Assembly (NCBI RefSeq): GCF_020423045.1
Contig: NZ_CP081943.1
Span: 6,014,001-6,078,000, forward strand
Reading direction: 5' to 3'
DNA length: 64,000 nt
DNA from: Pseudomonas sp. MM213
Lineage (GTDB): Bacteria; Pseudomonadota; Gammaproteobacteria; Pseudomonadales; Pseudomonadaceae
Shown here one piece after another: positions 24,186 through 33,240 of the stretch (its first letter is position 1; every line of letters begins with the position of its first letter). The notes beneath the pieces are model-generated. The model was not told the DNA's origin. It saw only the letters and a list, made by a program, of their open reading frames with translations, and made no database searches. A program made the position numbers and the translations under genes.

Positions 24186-24703
24186 TCCCGGGGTCGTGGC
24201 GGGTGGTTGGCGTTGTTGTGTTGCTGGCTGTGTTGGCTGGTGGCTCGGCAACGCTGACCTGGCGATTTCAGGATGGGCGTTATGGGCGGCAACTGGCGGA
24301 ACAGGCCAGGGCGCACGCCGAGATGCTCAACCAACTGACCCTGGCGGCCGCCACTCGACAACAGACCGAGCAGGATAAACGGCTGGCGCTGGAACAGCGG
24401 CTATCGGCCAGCGAACACACCCATTATCGAGCGCTGAGCGATGCCCAACGTGATCAAGGTCGCTTGCGCGATCGTCTTGCCACTGCTGATGTGCGGCTGT
24501 CAGTCCTCCTCGATGCCCATGACGCTGCCTCAGCCTGTGCAGTGCCAACCGCCGCCAGCACCGGCAGCGTGGATCATGGCGCCGTTCGAGCCCGACTTGA
24601 CCCGGCGCATGCTCAACGAATTATCGCCATCACCGACGCCGGCGACCGTGCACTGATTGCGTTGCAGGCCTGTCAGGCCTATATCAGGGCGCTCGGTCGC
24701 TAA
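24167..24703 (+). CDS. Inner-membrane spanin (Rz-like)
   Basis: 178 residues with one N-terminal membrane anchor (WRVVGVVVLLAVLAGGSATL) and a long periplasmic coiled-coil-like region rich in Gln, Glu and Arg. Rz-type spanins fuse inner and outer membranes in the last step of lysis. The gene overlaps the end of the endolysin gene by 19 bases and contains the Rz1 gene in the +1 frame. Confidence 0.85.
   Translation: MPAFGLIPGSWRVVGVVVLLAVLAGGSATLTWRFQDGRYGRQLAEQARAHAEMLNQLTLAAATRQQTEQDKRLALEQRLSASEHTHYRALSDAQRDQGRLRDRLATADVRLSVLLDAHDAASACAVPTAASTGSVDHGAVRARLDPAHAQRIIAITDAGDRALIALQACQAYIRALGR
24441..24656 (+). CDS. Outer-membrane spanin lipoprotein (Rz1-like), nested in Rz
   Basis: 71 residues wholly inside the Rz gene in the +1 frame. 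The N-terminus is a lipoprotein signal (IKVACAIVLPLLMCGC) with Gly before the probable lipidated second Cys, followed by a Pro-rich segment (MTLPQPVQCQPPPAPAAW), as in Rz1. The nested arrangement is that of lambda and P2-like phages. Confidence 0.83.
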   Translation: MPNVIKVACAIVLPLLMCGCQSSSMPMTLPQPVQCQPPPAPAAWIMAPFEPDLTRRMLNELSPSPTPATVH

Positions 24704-24782
24704 CATTTTGATCGATCCTGTAACTTGCAAGCGTGATCCGCTCGTGTACGGTAGTCCCATTCCGCCCGCTCAGGAGATGACC

Positions 24783-25283
24783 GTGAAAGAAATCACCCAA
24801 CTGGCCGCTGAACTGGGCAGACGCCTGCAGGTTCTCAATGCTCACGTCACCGCAGCCGAATCCTGTACCGGCGGCGGCATTTGCGAGGCGATCACCCGGA
24901 TTCCGGGGAGTTCGGCGTGGTTCGAGGCCGGTTATGTGACGTATTCCAACCGGCAGAAGACCGAGCAATTGAATGTCCCGGTCGGGTTGTTTGCGACGGT
25001 GGGGGCGGTCAGTCGCGAAGTGGTCGAGGCCATGGTCCGTGGCGCGCAGGAAAAAAGCCGGGCGTATTTTGCCGTGGCGGTCAGCGGTGTGGCGGGGCCG
25101 GATGGCGGTTCGCCGAACAAGCCGGTCGGCACGGTCTGGCTGGCCTGGGGTGTGGGGGAGCGGGTGTTCAGCGAGGTGCAGCACTTCCCCGGCAACCGCG
25201 ATGAGGTTCGCCGACAAACGGTGAAGGCCGCGCTAGAGGGGCTGCTGCGCCATGCCTCGGGAGAAATCTCAAATCAGGGGTAG
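24783..25283 (+). CDS. pncC: CinA-family nicotinamide-nucleotide amidohydrolase (PncC)
   Basis: 166 residues, matching the stand-alone C-terminal CinA domain that deamidates NMN to NaMN in pyridine nucleotide recycling. The motif AESCTGGG is near the N-terminus, and [20 protein letters not shown] follows around residues 95-115. The GTG at 24783 is preferred over the ATG at 24777 because AGGAG (24772-24776) would abut that ATG. It precedes recA and marks the right flank of the tailocin insertion site. Confidence 0.9.
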   Translation: MKEITQLAAELGRRLQVLNAHVTAAESCTGGGICEAITRIPGSSAWFEAGYVTYSNRQKTEQLNVPVGLFATVGAVSREVVEAMVRGAQEKSRAYFAVAVSGVAGPDGGSPNKPVGTVWLAWGVGERVFSEVQHFPGNRDEVRRQTVKAALEGLLRHASGEISNQG

Positions 25284-25310
25284 GCGATCCTGAATCGCTG
25301 TGGAATAATA

Positions 25311-25326
25311 CTGGCTACTTATACAG
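25311..25326 (+). promoter_or_regulatory. LexA box of recA
   Basis: CTGG-N8-ACAG (consensus CTGT-N8-ACAG, one mismatch), 41 bases before the recA ATG. The dinB box in this window has the same CTGG variation. Confidence 0.85.
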
Positions 25327-25366
25327 GTGTTGGCCGTCAGGCCTTATTGATTACGTGAGGACTTTA

Positions 25367-26425
25367 ATGGACGACAACAAGAAGAAAGCCTTGGCTGCGG
25401 CCCTGGGTCAGATCGAACGTCAATTCGGCAAGGGTGCCGTAATGCGTATGGGCGATCAGGACCGTCAGGCGATCCCGGCTATTTCCACTGGCTCTCTGGG
25501 TCTGGACATCGCGCTCGGCATTGGCGGTCTGCCAAAAGGCCGTATCGTTGAAATCTACGGTCCTGAATCCTCCGGTAAAACTACGCTGACACTGTCGGTG
25601 ATCGCTCAGGCTCAAAAAGCCGGCGCGACCTGCGCATTCGTCGACGCCGAACACGCCCTCGATCCTGAATACGCCGGCAAGCTTGGCGTCAACGTCGACG
25701 ACCTGCTGGTTTCCCAGCCGGACACCGGTGAGCAGGCCCTGGAAATCACCGACATGCTGGTGCGTTCCAACGCGGTTGACGTGATCATCGTCGACTCCGT
25801 AGCCGCCCTGGTTCCAAAGGCTGAAATCGAAGGCGAAATGGGTGACATGCACGTGGGCCTGCAAGCCCGTCTGATGTCCCAGGCGCTGCGTAAAATCACC
25901 GGTAACATCAAGAACGCCAACTGCCTGGTGATCTTCATCAACCAGATCCGTATGAAAATCGGCGTGATGTTCGGCAGCCCGGAAACCACCACCGGTGGTA
26001 ACGCGCTGAAGTTCTACGCTTCGGTTCGTCTGGACATCCGTCGTACTGGCGCGGTGAAAGAAGGTGATGAAGTCGTCGGTAGCGAAACCCGCGTCAAGGT
26101 TGTGAAGAACAAGGTTGCTTCGCCGTTCCGTCAGGCCGAGTTCCAGATTCTTTACGGCAAGGGCATCTACCTGAACGGTGAGATGATCGACCTGGGTGTT
26201 CTGCACGGTTTCGTCGAGAAGTCCGGTGCCTGGTATGCCTACGAAGGCACCAAGATCGGTCAGGGCAAGGCCAACTCGGCCAAGTTCCTGGCGGACAACC
26301 CGGAAATCGCGGCGAAACTTGAGAAGCAATTGCGTGACAAGTTGCTGTCTCCGTCATCGGTAGCGGAATCCAAAGCCTCTGCGGTCAAAGAGACTGAAGA
26401 TGACCTGGCTGACGCTGATATCTGA
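25367..26425 (+). CDS. recA: Recombinase RecA
   Basis: 352-residue recombinase and SOS co-protease. The Walker A motif is GPESSGKTT, the Walker B region is [20 protein letters not shown], and the L2 region is [16 protein letters not shown]. The ATG at 25367 begins [13 protein letters not shown] as in other pseudomonads. It is LexA-controlled by the box upstream. Activated RecA should also drive self-cleavage of the S24 tailocin repressor at 9974-10717. recX follows after eight bases. Confidence 0.98.
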   Translation: MDDNKKKALAAALGQIERQFGKGAVMRMGDQDRQAIPAISTGSLGLDIALGIGGLPKGRIVEIYGPESSGKTTLTLSVIAQAQKAGATCAFVDAEHALDPEYAGKLGVNVDDLLVSQPDTGEQALEITDMLVRSNAVDVIIVDSVAALVPKAEIEGEMGDMHVGLQARLMSQALRKITGNIKNANCLVIFINQIRMKIGVMFGSPETTTGGNALKFYASVRLDIRRTGAVKEGDEVVGSETRVKVVKNKVASPFRQAEFQILYGKGIYLNGEMIDLGVLHGFVEKSGAWYAYEGTKIGQGKANSAKFLADNPEIAAKLEKQLRDKLLSPSSVAESKASAVKETEDDLADADI

Positions 26426-26433
26426 TTGATCCG

Positions 26434-26901
26434 ATGACTGCCGTACTCGATACACTCGTCGCGGTGCGGCGAACCGCAATGGACCTGCTCGCGCGACGCG
26501 AGCACGGTCGAGTCGAGCTGACGCGTAAACTGCGTCAGCGCGGCGCTCTCCCTGAAATGATCGACACAGCACTCGACCGCTTGACGGAAGAGGGCCTGTT
26601 GTCCGAATCCCGTTACCTCGAAAGCTTCGTTTCCTACCGTTCCCGTTCCGGCTATGGCCCTTTGCGTATTCGCGAAGAGTTGAGCCAGCGTGGCCTGCAA
26701 CGCAATGACATCGAACTCGCACTGCGTGAGAGCGGTATCAACTGGCAGGAACAACTGGAAGATACCTGGCGGCGCAAGTTTGCCGGGCATTTACCGATAG
26801 ACGCACGGGAACGCGCCAAGCAAGGGCGGTTCCTGAGTTATCGGGGCTACTCCATGGAAATGATCAGCCGCTTGTTCAGCGGTCGAGGAATGGATGATTA
26901 A
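26434..26901 (+). CDS. recX: Regulatory protein RecX
   Basis: 155 residues of the RecX family, which binds and limits RecA filaments. Three helical repeats are visible ([49 protein letters not shown]). It is cotranscribed with recA at eight-base spacing and followed by a strong terminator. Confidence 0.94.
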   Translation: MTAVLDTLVAVRRTAMDLLARREHGRVELTRKLRQRGALPEMIDTALDRLTEEGLLSESRYLESFVSYRSRSGYGPLRIREELSQRGLQRNDIELALRESGINWQEQLEDTWRRKFAGHLPIDARERAKQGRFLSYRGYSMEMISRLFSGRGMDD

Positions 26902-26906
26902 ACAAA

Positions 26907-26943
26907 AACGGCCCGCTATTTCGATAGCGGGCCGTTTTTTTTT
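26907..26943. terminator. Terminator between recX and the LOG-family gene
   Basis: A perfect ACGGCCCGCTAT / ATAGCGGGCCGT stem with a run of T on the plus strand and A before it. It probably works in both directions for these convergent genes. Confidence 0.92.
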
Positions 26944-26946
26944 GCC

Positions 26947-28065
26947 TCACGTAACCTTTGACGGTTCCCGCGTGCGTTGTTGCGCCTGGGGTTTGGACTG
27001 CGCCCAGTTTTCCGGCAGGTTGATGTAGTCCACCAGTTCGCGCAGTCGTCCATGATCACGGGCGTTAAAGGTGAAGGCCAGGCGAGCGAGGTGGCTGAAC
27101 TGCGGTTCGTCGTGCTCCTCGCCGCTGTAGGCATGCTGATGGAAGTGATCGCTCAGGCACAGGTCGGCGAACGCTTGTTGCATGTGTTCGAGCGCCGCGT
27201 CACTGAGCTTGTGGTTCATGCGGATCACGAATTGATGCTTGAGCCAGCGGCTGGAGTGGAAGTTGCTGTAGAACTGATTGATCTGCTCCACCGCTTCCTC
27301 GGCGCTGTAGACCAGGCTCACCAGCTTCATGTCGGTCGGCAGGATGTAGCGGTTCTCCTCCAGTTGATTGCGGATGAAGTCCAGTGCGCCTTGCCAGAAC
27401 GTGCCACCTGGAGCGTCCAGCAACACCACCGGTACCAGCGGGCTTTTACCGGTTTGAATCAGTGTCAGCACTTCCAGCGCTTCATCAAGGGTGCCGAAAC
27501 CGCCAGGGCACAAGACCAGCGCATCGGCTTCCTTGACGAAGAACAGCTTGCGGGTAAAGAAAAAGTGGAACGGCAGCAAGTTGGTGGTGCCGTTCACGGT
27601 GGGATTCGCATGCTGCTCGAAGGGCAGGGTGATGTTGAATCCCAGGCTGTGTTCAAGGCCGGCACCTTCGTGGGCGGCCGCCATGATGCCGCCGCCTGCG
27701 CCGGTGATCACCATCAGGTCGGAGCGTGCCAGTGCGGCGCCGAGTTCTCTGGCCAGGCCATACAACGGGTGTTCTATCGGTGTGCGGGCCGAGCCGAATA
27801 CCGTGACTTTGCGCCGGCCCCGGAACTGTTCGAGCACACGGAAGGCGTGTTCGAGTTCGCGCAGGGCTTGCAGGGTGATCTTGGCATTCCAGCGGTTGTG
27901 ATCGTCCTGGGCCATGCGCAGCACGGTCAGAATCATGTCGCGGTAGATCGGGATATTCGGGCTGTTGGGTGAAACCAGGTTGAGTTGCTCTTCGACCTTG
28001 CTGATGAGGTCGTGGCCGCTTTCTTCGAAATGACGGCTGAGGAGGTCATTCGGTTGGTAAGGCAT
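26947..28065 (-). CDS. LOG-family (TIGR00730-type) nucleotide phosphoribohydrolase-like protein
   Basis: 372 residues. The Rossmann-like core has VFGSARTP, the nucleotide-binding ITGAGGGIMAAAHEGA, and the family signature PGGFGTLDEALEVLT. Enzymes with these motifs cleave nucleoside 5'-monophosphates, and E. coli PpnN is a longer relative, but the substrate here is not proven. The ATG at 28065 has GGAGAAG 6 bases upstream; an upstream in-frame start at 28134 lacks support. It is convergent with recX. Confidence 0.85.
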   Translation of the reverse strand: MPYQPNDLLSRHFEESGHDLISKVEEQLNLVSPNSPNIPIYRDMILTVLRMAQDDHNRWNAKITLQALRELEHAFRVLEQFRGRRKVTVFGSARTPIEHPLYGLARELGAALARSDLMVITGAGGGIMAAAHEGAGLEHSLGFNITLPFEQHANPTVNGTTNLLPFHFFFTRKLFFVKEADALVLCPGGFGTLDEALEVLTLIQTGKSPLVPVVLLDAPGGTFWQGALDFIRNQLEENRYILPTDMKLVSLVYSAEEAVEQINQFYSNFHSSRWLKHQFVIRMNHKLSDAALEHMQQAFADLCLSDHFHQHAYSGEEHDEPQFSHLARLAFTFNARDHGRLRELVDYINLPENWAQSKPQAQQRTREPSKVT

Positions 28066-28431
28066 CAACTTCTCCTTCCGTACAGGCTCTGTTGTTCCTT
28101 TGGATGAAAGAAACATTCGCATCGGAAAACGCAAACCAGGCAGCCCCTTTTCTGCCCTGAAAAGTGAACGGGAACACTATGAATCTAGACCCTCTAGATG
28201 GTTTTCGCTGACTTGATCATTGCGCTGCAAAGTCTTTCCTGGCAACCGCTTATTGACGATTTGCAAGGTGATTTCACCGCTCGTCTGAACCTGCGCCAAG
28301 TGTCCGGCACTCTGATTTACTAAATTACAGACGTGACACGACAGCTTTGCGTCAAAGGCAGGGCGCACGGTACAAGCGGTTCAAGGATTTTGTCGCTCAA
28401 GCAAGGGCGAAGTGCAAGGAGGCGGGATGCT
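28066..28431. other. Intergenic region
   Basis: 366 bases between divergent genes, presumably with both promoters. A short palindrome (TCTAGACCCTCTAGA, near 28185) is the only structure noticed. No gene or REP element is recognised. Confidence 0.5.
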
Positions 28432-28626
28432 ATGGCCAGAGTCATTCTGGAGATCGATACGCAACTGTATCGATTATTGAAGTCATCGGCCGAGACCAAT
28501 CATTTGAGTCTCGAAGAGGAGTGTTGCCGGCGTCTGGAGGGAGCCGAGCGGCGCTCGCGCTATTTACAGGCGTTGTTGGCCGAACTGCGCGCCGAGGATG
28601 AACAGCGGCGCGCCAATTCCCATTGA
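28432..28626 (+). CDS. Small conserved hypothetical protein, ribbon-helix-helix-like
   Basis: 64 residues (MARVILEIDTQLYRLLKSSA… to RANSH). A short strand (VILEID) followed by two helices, with LEEECCRRLEGAERR, suggests an Arc/MetJ-type ribbon-helix-helix DNA-binding protein, but the match is only by pattern. AGGAGG lies about 8 bases upstream of the ATG, which supports expression. It is convergent with the secreted protein gene that follows at once. Function unknown. Confidence 0.65.
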   Translation: MARVILEIDTQLYRLLKSSAETNHLSLEEECCRRLEGAERRSRYLQALLAELRAEDEQRRANSH

Positions 28627-29055
28627 TTACTTTTTCTTTGCCGGCGGCGTGGCTTTCGGGCAATCCGATTCCTCGAAGCTGGCGGAGCCGACCGCGCGAT
28701 TGGTTTTCACCTCGGTAAAGTCGTAACGCATGATCGCGCCCTTCTTCATCAGCTTGCGGAACCCCTCGTTTCTGCAGACGGAGGCGCCAAGCTGGAAGTA
28801 CACCGCTTTCGGATCTGCCCGCATCTTGTTGGCGTGGCTGCTTTGCACGCTCAAGTGGTTGATCAGAACATTGCCTTCGGCGGTGTAGCCCTGATCGAGA
28901 ATGTCTTCGTTGATCGCCCGTGGCGTGCCGACGCTGCTTTGTGCGGCGACGTTTCGCAGCTCTCTGTTGAGATTCTGCTCACTCAAGGACGCAGCCTGAG
29001 CGCTGAAGGACGACGCCAGCAGGATGGCAGCGGTGGGAACGATAAGGCGCAGCAT
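28627..29055 (-). CDS. Small exported conserved Pseudomonas protein (PA3611-like)
   Basis: 142 residues with a signal peptide (MLRLIVPTAAILLASSFSAQ, cleavage probably after AQA). The mature part has two Cys (SVCRNEG and SDCPKAT) that may form a disulphide, and a Lys-rich end. It resembles the quorum-sensing-associated protein PA3611 of P. aeruginosa, which has no established biochemical role. The ATG at 29055 follows AGGAGAG. It is transcribed away from the DTW-domain gene. Confidence 0.75.
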   Translation of the reverse strand: MLRLIVPTAAILLASSFSAQAASLSEQNLNRELRNVAAQSSVGTPRAINEDILDQGYTAEGNVLINHLSVQSSHANKMRADPKAVYFQLGASVCRNEGFRKLMKKGAIMRYDFTEVKTNRAVGSASFEESDCPKATPPAKKK

Positions 29056-29241
29056 GAAACTCTCCTGGTTCGGTGACTGGTGGTTCGACCAGCCACAGGG
29101 CTGTGCGTTCATTGGCGGCGAATTATAGGGGAGCCCGTCTGGACGGTACAGGCTTGTGCCGGCCGCTCTGGTAAACTGCCGGCCTTTATCGCCCTGAGTG
29201 CCGTTCGTGTCGAGTTTTCCTGTCTGCCGGTGTTGCCCACG

Positions 29242-29985
29242 ATGAACCACGCCCCCAACGCCGTAGCCCGCTTGCGCGACCAGCGCGAAGAGGAGGGCAT
29301 CAAGCCGATTCAGGCCCGAGGCTGGAGGGCGACGCGTTGCCGTGCCTGCCGCGTGATCGAGAGCCATTGCCTGTGTGCCTGGCGTCCGCAGGTCGAGACC
29401 CGCTCGGGCGTGTGCCTGATCATGACCAACAAGGAAGTGTTCAAGCCGAGTAACACGGGGTGGCTGATCGCTGACGTAGTGCGCGACAACCATGCGTTCA
29501 TCTGGTCGCGCACGGAAACCGACCCGCAGCTGCTGGCGTTGCTCGCCGACCCGCAATGGCAACCGTATCTGGTGTTTCCGGGCGAGTACGTCGCGCCTGA
29601 GCGCGTGACCAACACCGTCGAGGTGGATAGCAGCAAGCGACCGCTGTTCATTCTGCTGGACGCGACCTGGACCGAAGCCCGGAAGATTTTCCGCAAAAGC
29701 CCGTATTTTGAAACATTGCCGATCCTGAGCCTGCTGCCCGAGAAACTGTCGCGCTATCGTCTGCGCCGCTCGACCCGCAGCGAGCATTTGTGCACGGCGG
29801 AAGTGGCGGCGCTTTGCCTTGATCTGGCAGGCGATGTCGAAGCTGCATCGGCACTGGACGCTTATTTCGACGTGTTCAGCCAACATTACCTCGACGCCAA
29901 GCATCAGCTGGAAATGAACGTCGCAACACCGGCACATGCCGAGCTGATGCCTTTCGTACCGAAAACGGCCGTCGTCACGGCCTGA
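29242..29985 (+). CDS. DTW-domain protein (tRNA-uridine aminocarboxypropyltransferase family)
   Basis: 247 residues. The name-giving Asp-x-Thr-Trp motif is in FILLDATWTEARKIFRKSPY, and Cys clusters CRACRV and HCLC near the N-terminus should bind zinc. Characterised relatives transfer the aminocarboxypropyl group of SAM to tRNA uridine (acp3U). The frame is open upstream to 29080; the ATG at 29242 is used because the upstream part has no family resemblance. No strong Shine-Dalgarno is visible. Confidence 0.85.
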   Translation: MNHAPNAVARLRDQREEEGIKPIQARGWRATRCRACRVIESHCLCAWRPQVETRSGVCLIMTNKEVFKPSNTGWLIADVVRDNHAFIWSRTETDPQLLALLADPQWQPYLVFPGEYVAPERVTNTVEVDSSKRPLFILLDATWTEARKIFRKSPYFETLPILSLLPEKLSRYRLRRSTRSEHLCTAEVAALCLDLAGDVEAASALDAYFDVFSQHYLDAKHQLEMNVATPAHAELMPFVPKTAVVTA

Positions 29986-30194
29986 TTGTCGCCCATACTG
30001 CAAAGAACTGTAGCGGCCAGGCACCTTGACCACCCCGGTTTCGCTGGGCATGCTTGGCGCCGATTGGGGCGCGGCTGTAGTTTCAGACGCCGTATTCTTT
30101 ACGTGATTGCCACGTCGTTGGCGTTGAACGTGCCCTGTTGGTGCAGCTCCGTGGCTGCGCCTTGAGCTGTTAGAAGAACAGGATCATTTGAAAA

Positions 30195-30845
30195 ATGGCC
30201 ACATACGAAATCCTGATTGCCGATGACCACCCACTCTTTCGTAGCGCCTTGCATCAAGCGTTGACCCTGGGCCTTGGCCCGGAAGTCCGTCTGGTGGAAG
30301 TGGCGAGCATCGCCGAGCTGGAAACCCGCCTCGACGAAAAATCCGACTGGGACCTGGTGTTACTGGACCTGAACATGCCGGGTGCCTACGGTTTTTCCGG
30401 GCTGGTGCTGCTGCGTGGTCAGTACCCGCAAATTCCGGTGGTGATGGTGTCGGCCCAGGAAGAAGCCTCGATCATGGTCAAGTCCCGTGAGTTCGGTGCC
30501 AGCGGCTTCATTCCTAAATCGAGTGACCTGAGCGTGATCCAGAAAGCCGTGCGTTCGGTACTGGATGGCGATGTGTTCTGGCCGCCTCAGGCGTTCGAGG
30601 CGGTCAGCGTTTCCGATGAAGCCAAGGCCGCCAGTGAAGGCCTCGCCAGCCTGACACCGCAGCAGTTCCGGGTGCTGACCATGGTCTGCGAAGGGTTGCT
30701 GAATAAGCAAATTGCCTACGAACTGAGCGTGTCCGAAGCGACGATCAAAGCCCACGTCACGGCGATTTTCCGTAAGCTGAATGTACGGACCCGAACCCAG
30801 GCGGCGTTGCTCCTGCAACAACTTGAGTCAATTTCAAGCCACTGA
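30195..30845 (+). CDS. erdR: Response regulator ErdR (LuxR family)
   Basis: 216 residues. The receiver domain begins ILIADDHPLFRSAL, with the phospho-accepting Asp in DLVLLDLNMPG and the conserved Lys in GFIPKSS. A LuxR-type helix-turn-helix follows (LTPQQFRVLTMVCEGLLNKQ, then SEATIKAHVTAIFRKLNV). The neighbouring dgkA and the sequence match the erdR locus of P. aeruginosa, where ErdR regulates ethanol and acetate metabolism genes. The ATG at 30195 starts MATYEILIADDH. Confidence 0.88.
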   Translation: MATYEILIADDHPLFRSALHQALTLGLGPEVRLVEVASIAELETRLDEKSDWDLVLLDLNMPGAYGFSGLVLLRGQYPQIPVVMVSAQEEASIMVKSREFGASGFIPKSSDLSVIQKAVRSVLDGDVFWPPQAFEAVSVSDEAKAASEGLASLTPQQFRVLTMVCEGLLNKQIAYELSVSEATIKAHVTAIFRKLNVRTRTQAALLLQQLESISSH

Positions 30846-30920
30846 AGGTTGGCGTCTTCACGCTTTTTTGACTTTGGTTGATCTAGCTTTCCCACTCCTT
30901 TTTGGTCAGTTGCCACGCTT

Positions 30921-31283
30921 ATGTCCCCTTTCAAAGGCCAGACCGGCCTGAAACGCATCCTCAACGCCTCCGGTTACTCGCTGGACGGCCTGCGCGCAGC
31001 CTTCACCGGCGAAGCGGCCTTTCGGCAACTGGTGTTGCTCAATGTCATCCTGATTCCGATTTCGTTCTTTTTGAACGTCAGCCGCGTCGAGCAGGCGCTG
31101 TTGATAGCCGTCTGCTTGTTGGCGTTGATCGTCGAGTTGCTCAATTCAGCGGTGGAAGCGGCCATCGACCGCATCTCCCTGGAACTGCACCCACTGTCCA
31201 AGAACGCCAAGGACATGGGCAGCGCCGCGCAGCTGGTGGCGTTGACCATGATCGCGCTGGTGTGGGCGGTGATCCTGCTTTAA
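30921..31283 (+). CDS. dgkA: Diacylglycerol kinase DgkA
   Basis: 120-residue inner-membrane enzyme that phosphorylates diacylglycerol, recycling the by-product of periplasmic glucan or lipid modification. The family signature is IVELLNSAVEAAIDRIS around residues 70-86, and three membrane segments are visible (LNVILIPISFFL, ALLIAVCLLALIVELL, LVALTMIALVWAVILL). Its stop overlaps the convergent finR stop by four bases (TTAA). Confidence 0.95.
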   Translation: MSPFKGQTGLKRILNASGYSLDGLRAAFTGEAAFRQLVLLNVILIPISFFLNVSRVEQALLIAVCLLALIVELLNSAVEAAIDRISLELHPLSKNAKDMGSAAQLVALTMIALVWAVILL

Positions 31284-32206
31284 GCGATGGTGGGCAGCAC
31301 GATCTCGTCGCTGCGCTGAACCCCGGCGGTGAAAGCGCGGCACAGGTCGAGGAATTCGCGCATCGCCGGAGTCTGAAATTTCTGTTTGTGCCAGATGAAA
31401 TAGAACTGCCGCGCCAGATCGAGATCCGGCGTCTCTACCGGCACCAGGCTGCCGCGGCGAAACGCGTCGCGCAGTGCCAGCCGTGAAATGCAGCCAATCC
31501 CCAATCCTGATTCCACCGCGCGCTTGATCGCTTCGGTGTGTTCCAGCTCCAGGCGGATATTCAACGCGCTGCGATGATGACGCATGGCCTGGTCAAAGGT
31601 CAGGCGCGTGCCCGAGCCTTGCTCACGCAGAATCCACGCCTCGTGGCTCAGTTCTTCCATGGTCGCCGTGCCGCGCAGGGCCAGCGGATGCTGTGGCGCG
31701 CAGAACACCACCAGCTCATCCTCGACCCAACTCTGCACTTCGATGTCCGGATGGCTGCAGTCGCCTTCGATTAGACCCAGATCAATTTCATAATGCGCAA
31801 CTTGTTGCACGATGTTGGCAGTGTTTTGCACGTGCAGCTTCACCTGGCTTTCCGGGTGGCGCTGCATGAAGCTGCCGATCAGCAGCGTGGCCAGGTAGTT
31901 GCCGATCGTGAGGGTCGCGCCGACCGCCAGCGAGCCGAAACCGGATTTGCCGTTGAGCAGGTCTTCGATTTCCTTGGCCTGGTCGAGCAACGCCACCGCT
32001 TGCGGCAACAATTGCTTGCCGAGGGCGTTGAGGCTCAGCCGTTTACCGGCGCGGTCGAACAGCTGGCAGCTGGACTGGCGCTCCAGTTCGGTGATCGAGG
32101 TGCTTGCCGCCGATTGCGACAGGTTGAGCAGGCCCGCAGCACGGGATACGCTTTCCTGCTGGGCGACGGCGACGAAGACTTGAAGTTGACGGAGAGTAAA
32201 TCGCAT
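31280..32206 (-). CDS. finR: LysR-type regulator FinR
   Basis: 308 residues. The N-terminal winged helix is MRFTLRQLQVFVAVAQQESV…LNLSQSAASTSITELE, followed by a substrate-binding domain. It is divergent from fpr, as finR is in P. putida, where FinR activates fpr under superoxide or oxidative stress; this regulation is inferred here from synteny. The ATG at 32206 is chosen; the 25-codon upstream extension would overlap the fpr promoter region. Convergent overlap with dgkA. Confidence 0.87.
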   Translation of the reverse strand: MRFTLRQLQVFVAVAQQESVSRAAGLLNLSQSAASTSITELERQSSCQLFDRAGKRLSLNALGKQLLPQAVALLDQAKEIEDLLNGKSGFGSLAVGATLTIGNYLATLLIGSFMQRHPESQVKLHVQNTANIVQQVAHYEIDLGLIEGDCSHPDIEVQSWVEDELVVFCAPQHPLALRGTATMEELSHEAWILREQGSGTRLTFDQAMRHHRSALNIRLELEHTEAIKRAVESGLGIGCISRLALRDAFRRGSLVPVETPDLDLARQFYFIWHKQKFQTPAMREFLDLCRAFTAGVQRSDEIVLPTIA

Positions 32207-32328
32207 ATCGATATAACCGATAACCCTTATCTTAATAATCCATTTAACAGATATTGTCGCTGCCATTAGAATGCGATGCAATTGCGCAGACCACAGGCGC
32301 AGGCAAAATCTCCAGGAGTCCCACGTAC
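32207..32328. promoter_or_regulatory. finR/fpr divergent promoter region
   Basis: 122 bases separate the two divergent starts, which should include both promoters and the FinR site. AT-rich sequence with the imperfect dyad TAACCGATAACCCTTATCTTA lies just upstream of finR. The exact operator is not assigned. Confidence 0.45.
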
Positions 32329-33108
32329 ATGAGCAACATGAACCACGAGCGTGTCCTCAGTGTTCACCACTGGAACGACACTCTGTTCAGCTTCAAGTGC
32401 ACCCGCGATCCGGGCCTGCGCTTCGAGAACGGTCAGTTCGTGATGATCGGCCTGCAACAGCCCAACGGCCGGCCTCTCATGCGCGCTTACTCGATTGCCA
32501 GCCCGAACTGGGAAGAGCATCTCGAGTTCTTCAGCATCAAGGTGCCTGATGGCCCGCTGACTTCCCAGTTGCAGCACCTGAAGGAAGGCGACGAGATCAT
32601 CATCAGCAAGAAGCCTACCGGCACGCTGGTACTGGACGACTTGAAGCCTGGCAAACATTTGTACCTGCTCAGCACCGGTACCGGTCTGGCGCCGTTCATG
32701 AGCGTCATCCAGGACCCGGAAACCTACGAGCGTTTCGAAAAAGTGATCCTGTGCCACGGCGTACGTTACGTCAACGAAGTCGCCTACCGCGAATTCATCA
32801 CCGAGCACCTGCCGCAGAACGAATTCTTCGGCGAGGCCCTGCGTGACAAGTTGATCTACTACCCGACCGTGACCCGCGAGCCGTTCGAGAACGAAGGCCG
32901 CCTGACCGACCTGATGCGCAGCGGCAAGCTGTTCAGCGACATCGGTCTGCCACCGATCAACCCGCAGGACGACCGCGCCATGCTGTGCGGCAGCCCGAGC
33001 ATGCTCGACGAAACCAGCGAAGTGCTGAACAGCTTCGGCCTGAAAGTTTCGCCGCGGATGCGCGAGCCGGGTGATTACCTGATCGAGCGTGCGTTCGTCG
33101 AGAAATAA
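32329..33108 (+). CDS. fpr: Ferredoxin-NADP+ reductase
   Basis: 259-residue FAD enzyme that exchanges electrons between NADPH and ferredoxin or flavodoxin. The FAD-binding motif is MRAYSIASPNWEEHLEF (RxYS), the NADP-binding region is LYLLSTGTGLAPFMSVI, and the C-terminal part includes MLCGSPSMLDET. The length and the C-terminal YLIERAFVEK fit the Pseudomonas bacterial-type Fpr. The ATG at 32329 is preceded by AGGAG. The divergent regulator is FinR. Confidence 0.95.
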   Translation: MSNMNHERVLSVHHWNDTLFSFKCTRDPGLRFENGQFVMIGLQQPNGRPLMRAYSIASPNWEEHLEFFSIKVPDGPLTSQLQHLKEGDEIIISKKPTGTLVLDDLKPGKHLYLLSTGTGLAPFMSVIQDPETYERFEKVILCHGVRYVNEVAYREFITEHLPQNEFFGEALRDKLIYYPTVTREPFENEGRLTDLMRSGKLFSDIGLPPINPQDDRAMLCGSPSMLDETSEVLNSFGLKVSPRMREPGDYLIERAFVEK

Positions 33109-33135
33109 GAATACCGCTCAACCGCTCTGCTCTAC

Positions 33136-33227
33136 CTGTGGGAGCGAGCCTGCTCGCGATTGGGGAGTGTCAGTCGACATCAATGTTGACTGTCACACCG
33201 CCATCGCGAGCAGGCTCGCTCCCACAG
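33136..33227. repeat. REP pair
   Basis: Arms GTGGGAGCGAGCCTGCTCGC and complement, with the core GTCAGTCGACATCAATGTTG, very like the pair at 19567-19656. It lies between convergent fpr and trmO. Confidence 0.9.
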
Positions 33228-33240
33228 TTGTTTTTGGTGT

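Noticed and set aside
9974..24703. A complete prophage
   Set aside because: The cluster has regulator, tail and lysis genes only. No integrase, replication, portal, terminase, capsid or att repeats were seen, so it is a tailocin.
25364..26329. A 321-codon frame opposite recA
   Set aside because: Antisense shadow of recA; no family match and no start signals.
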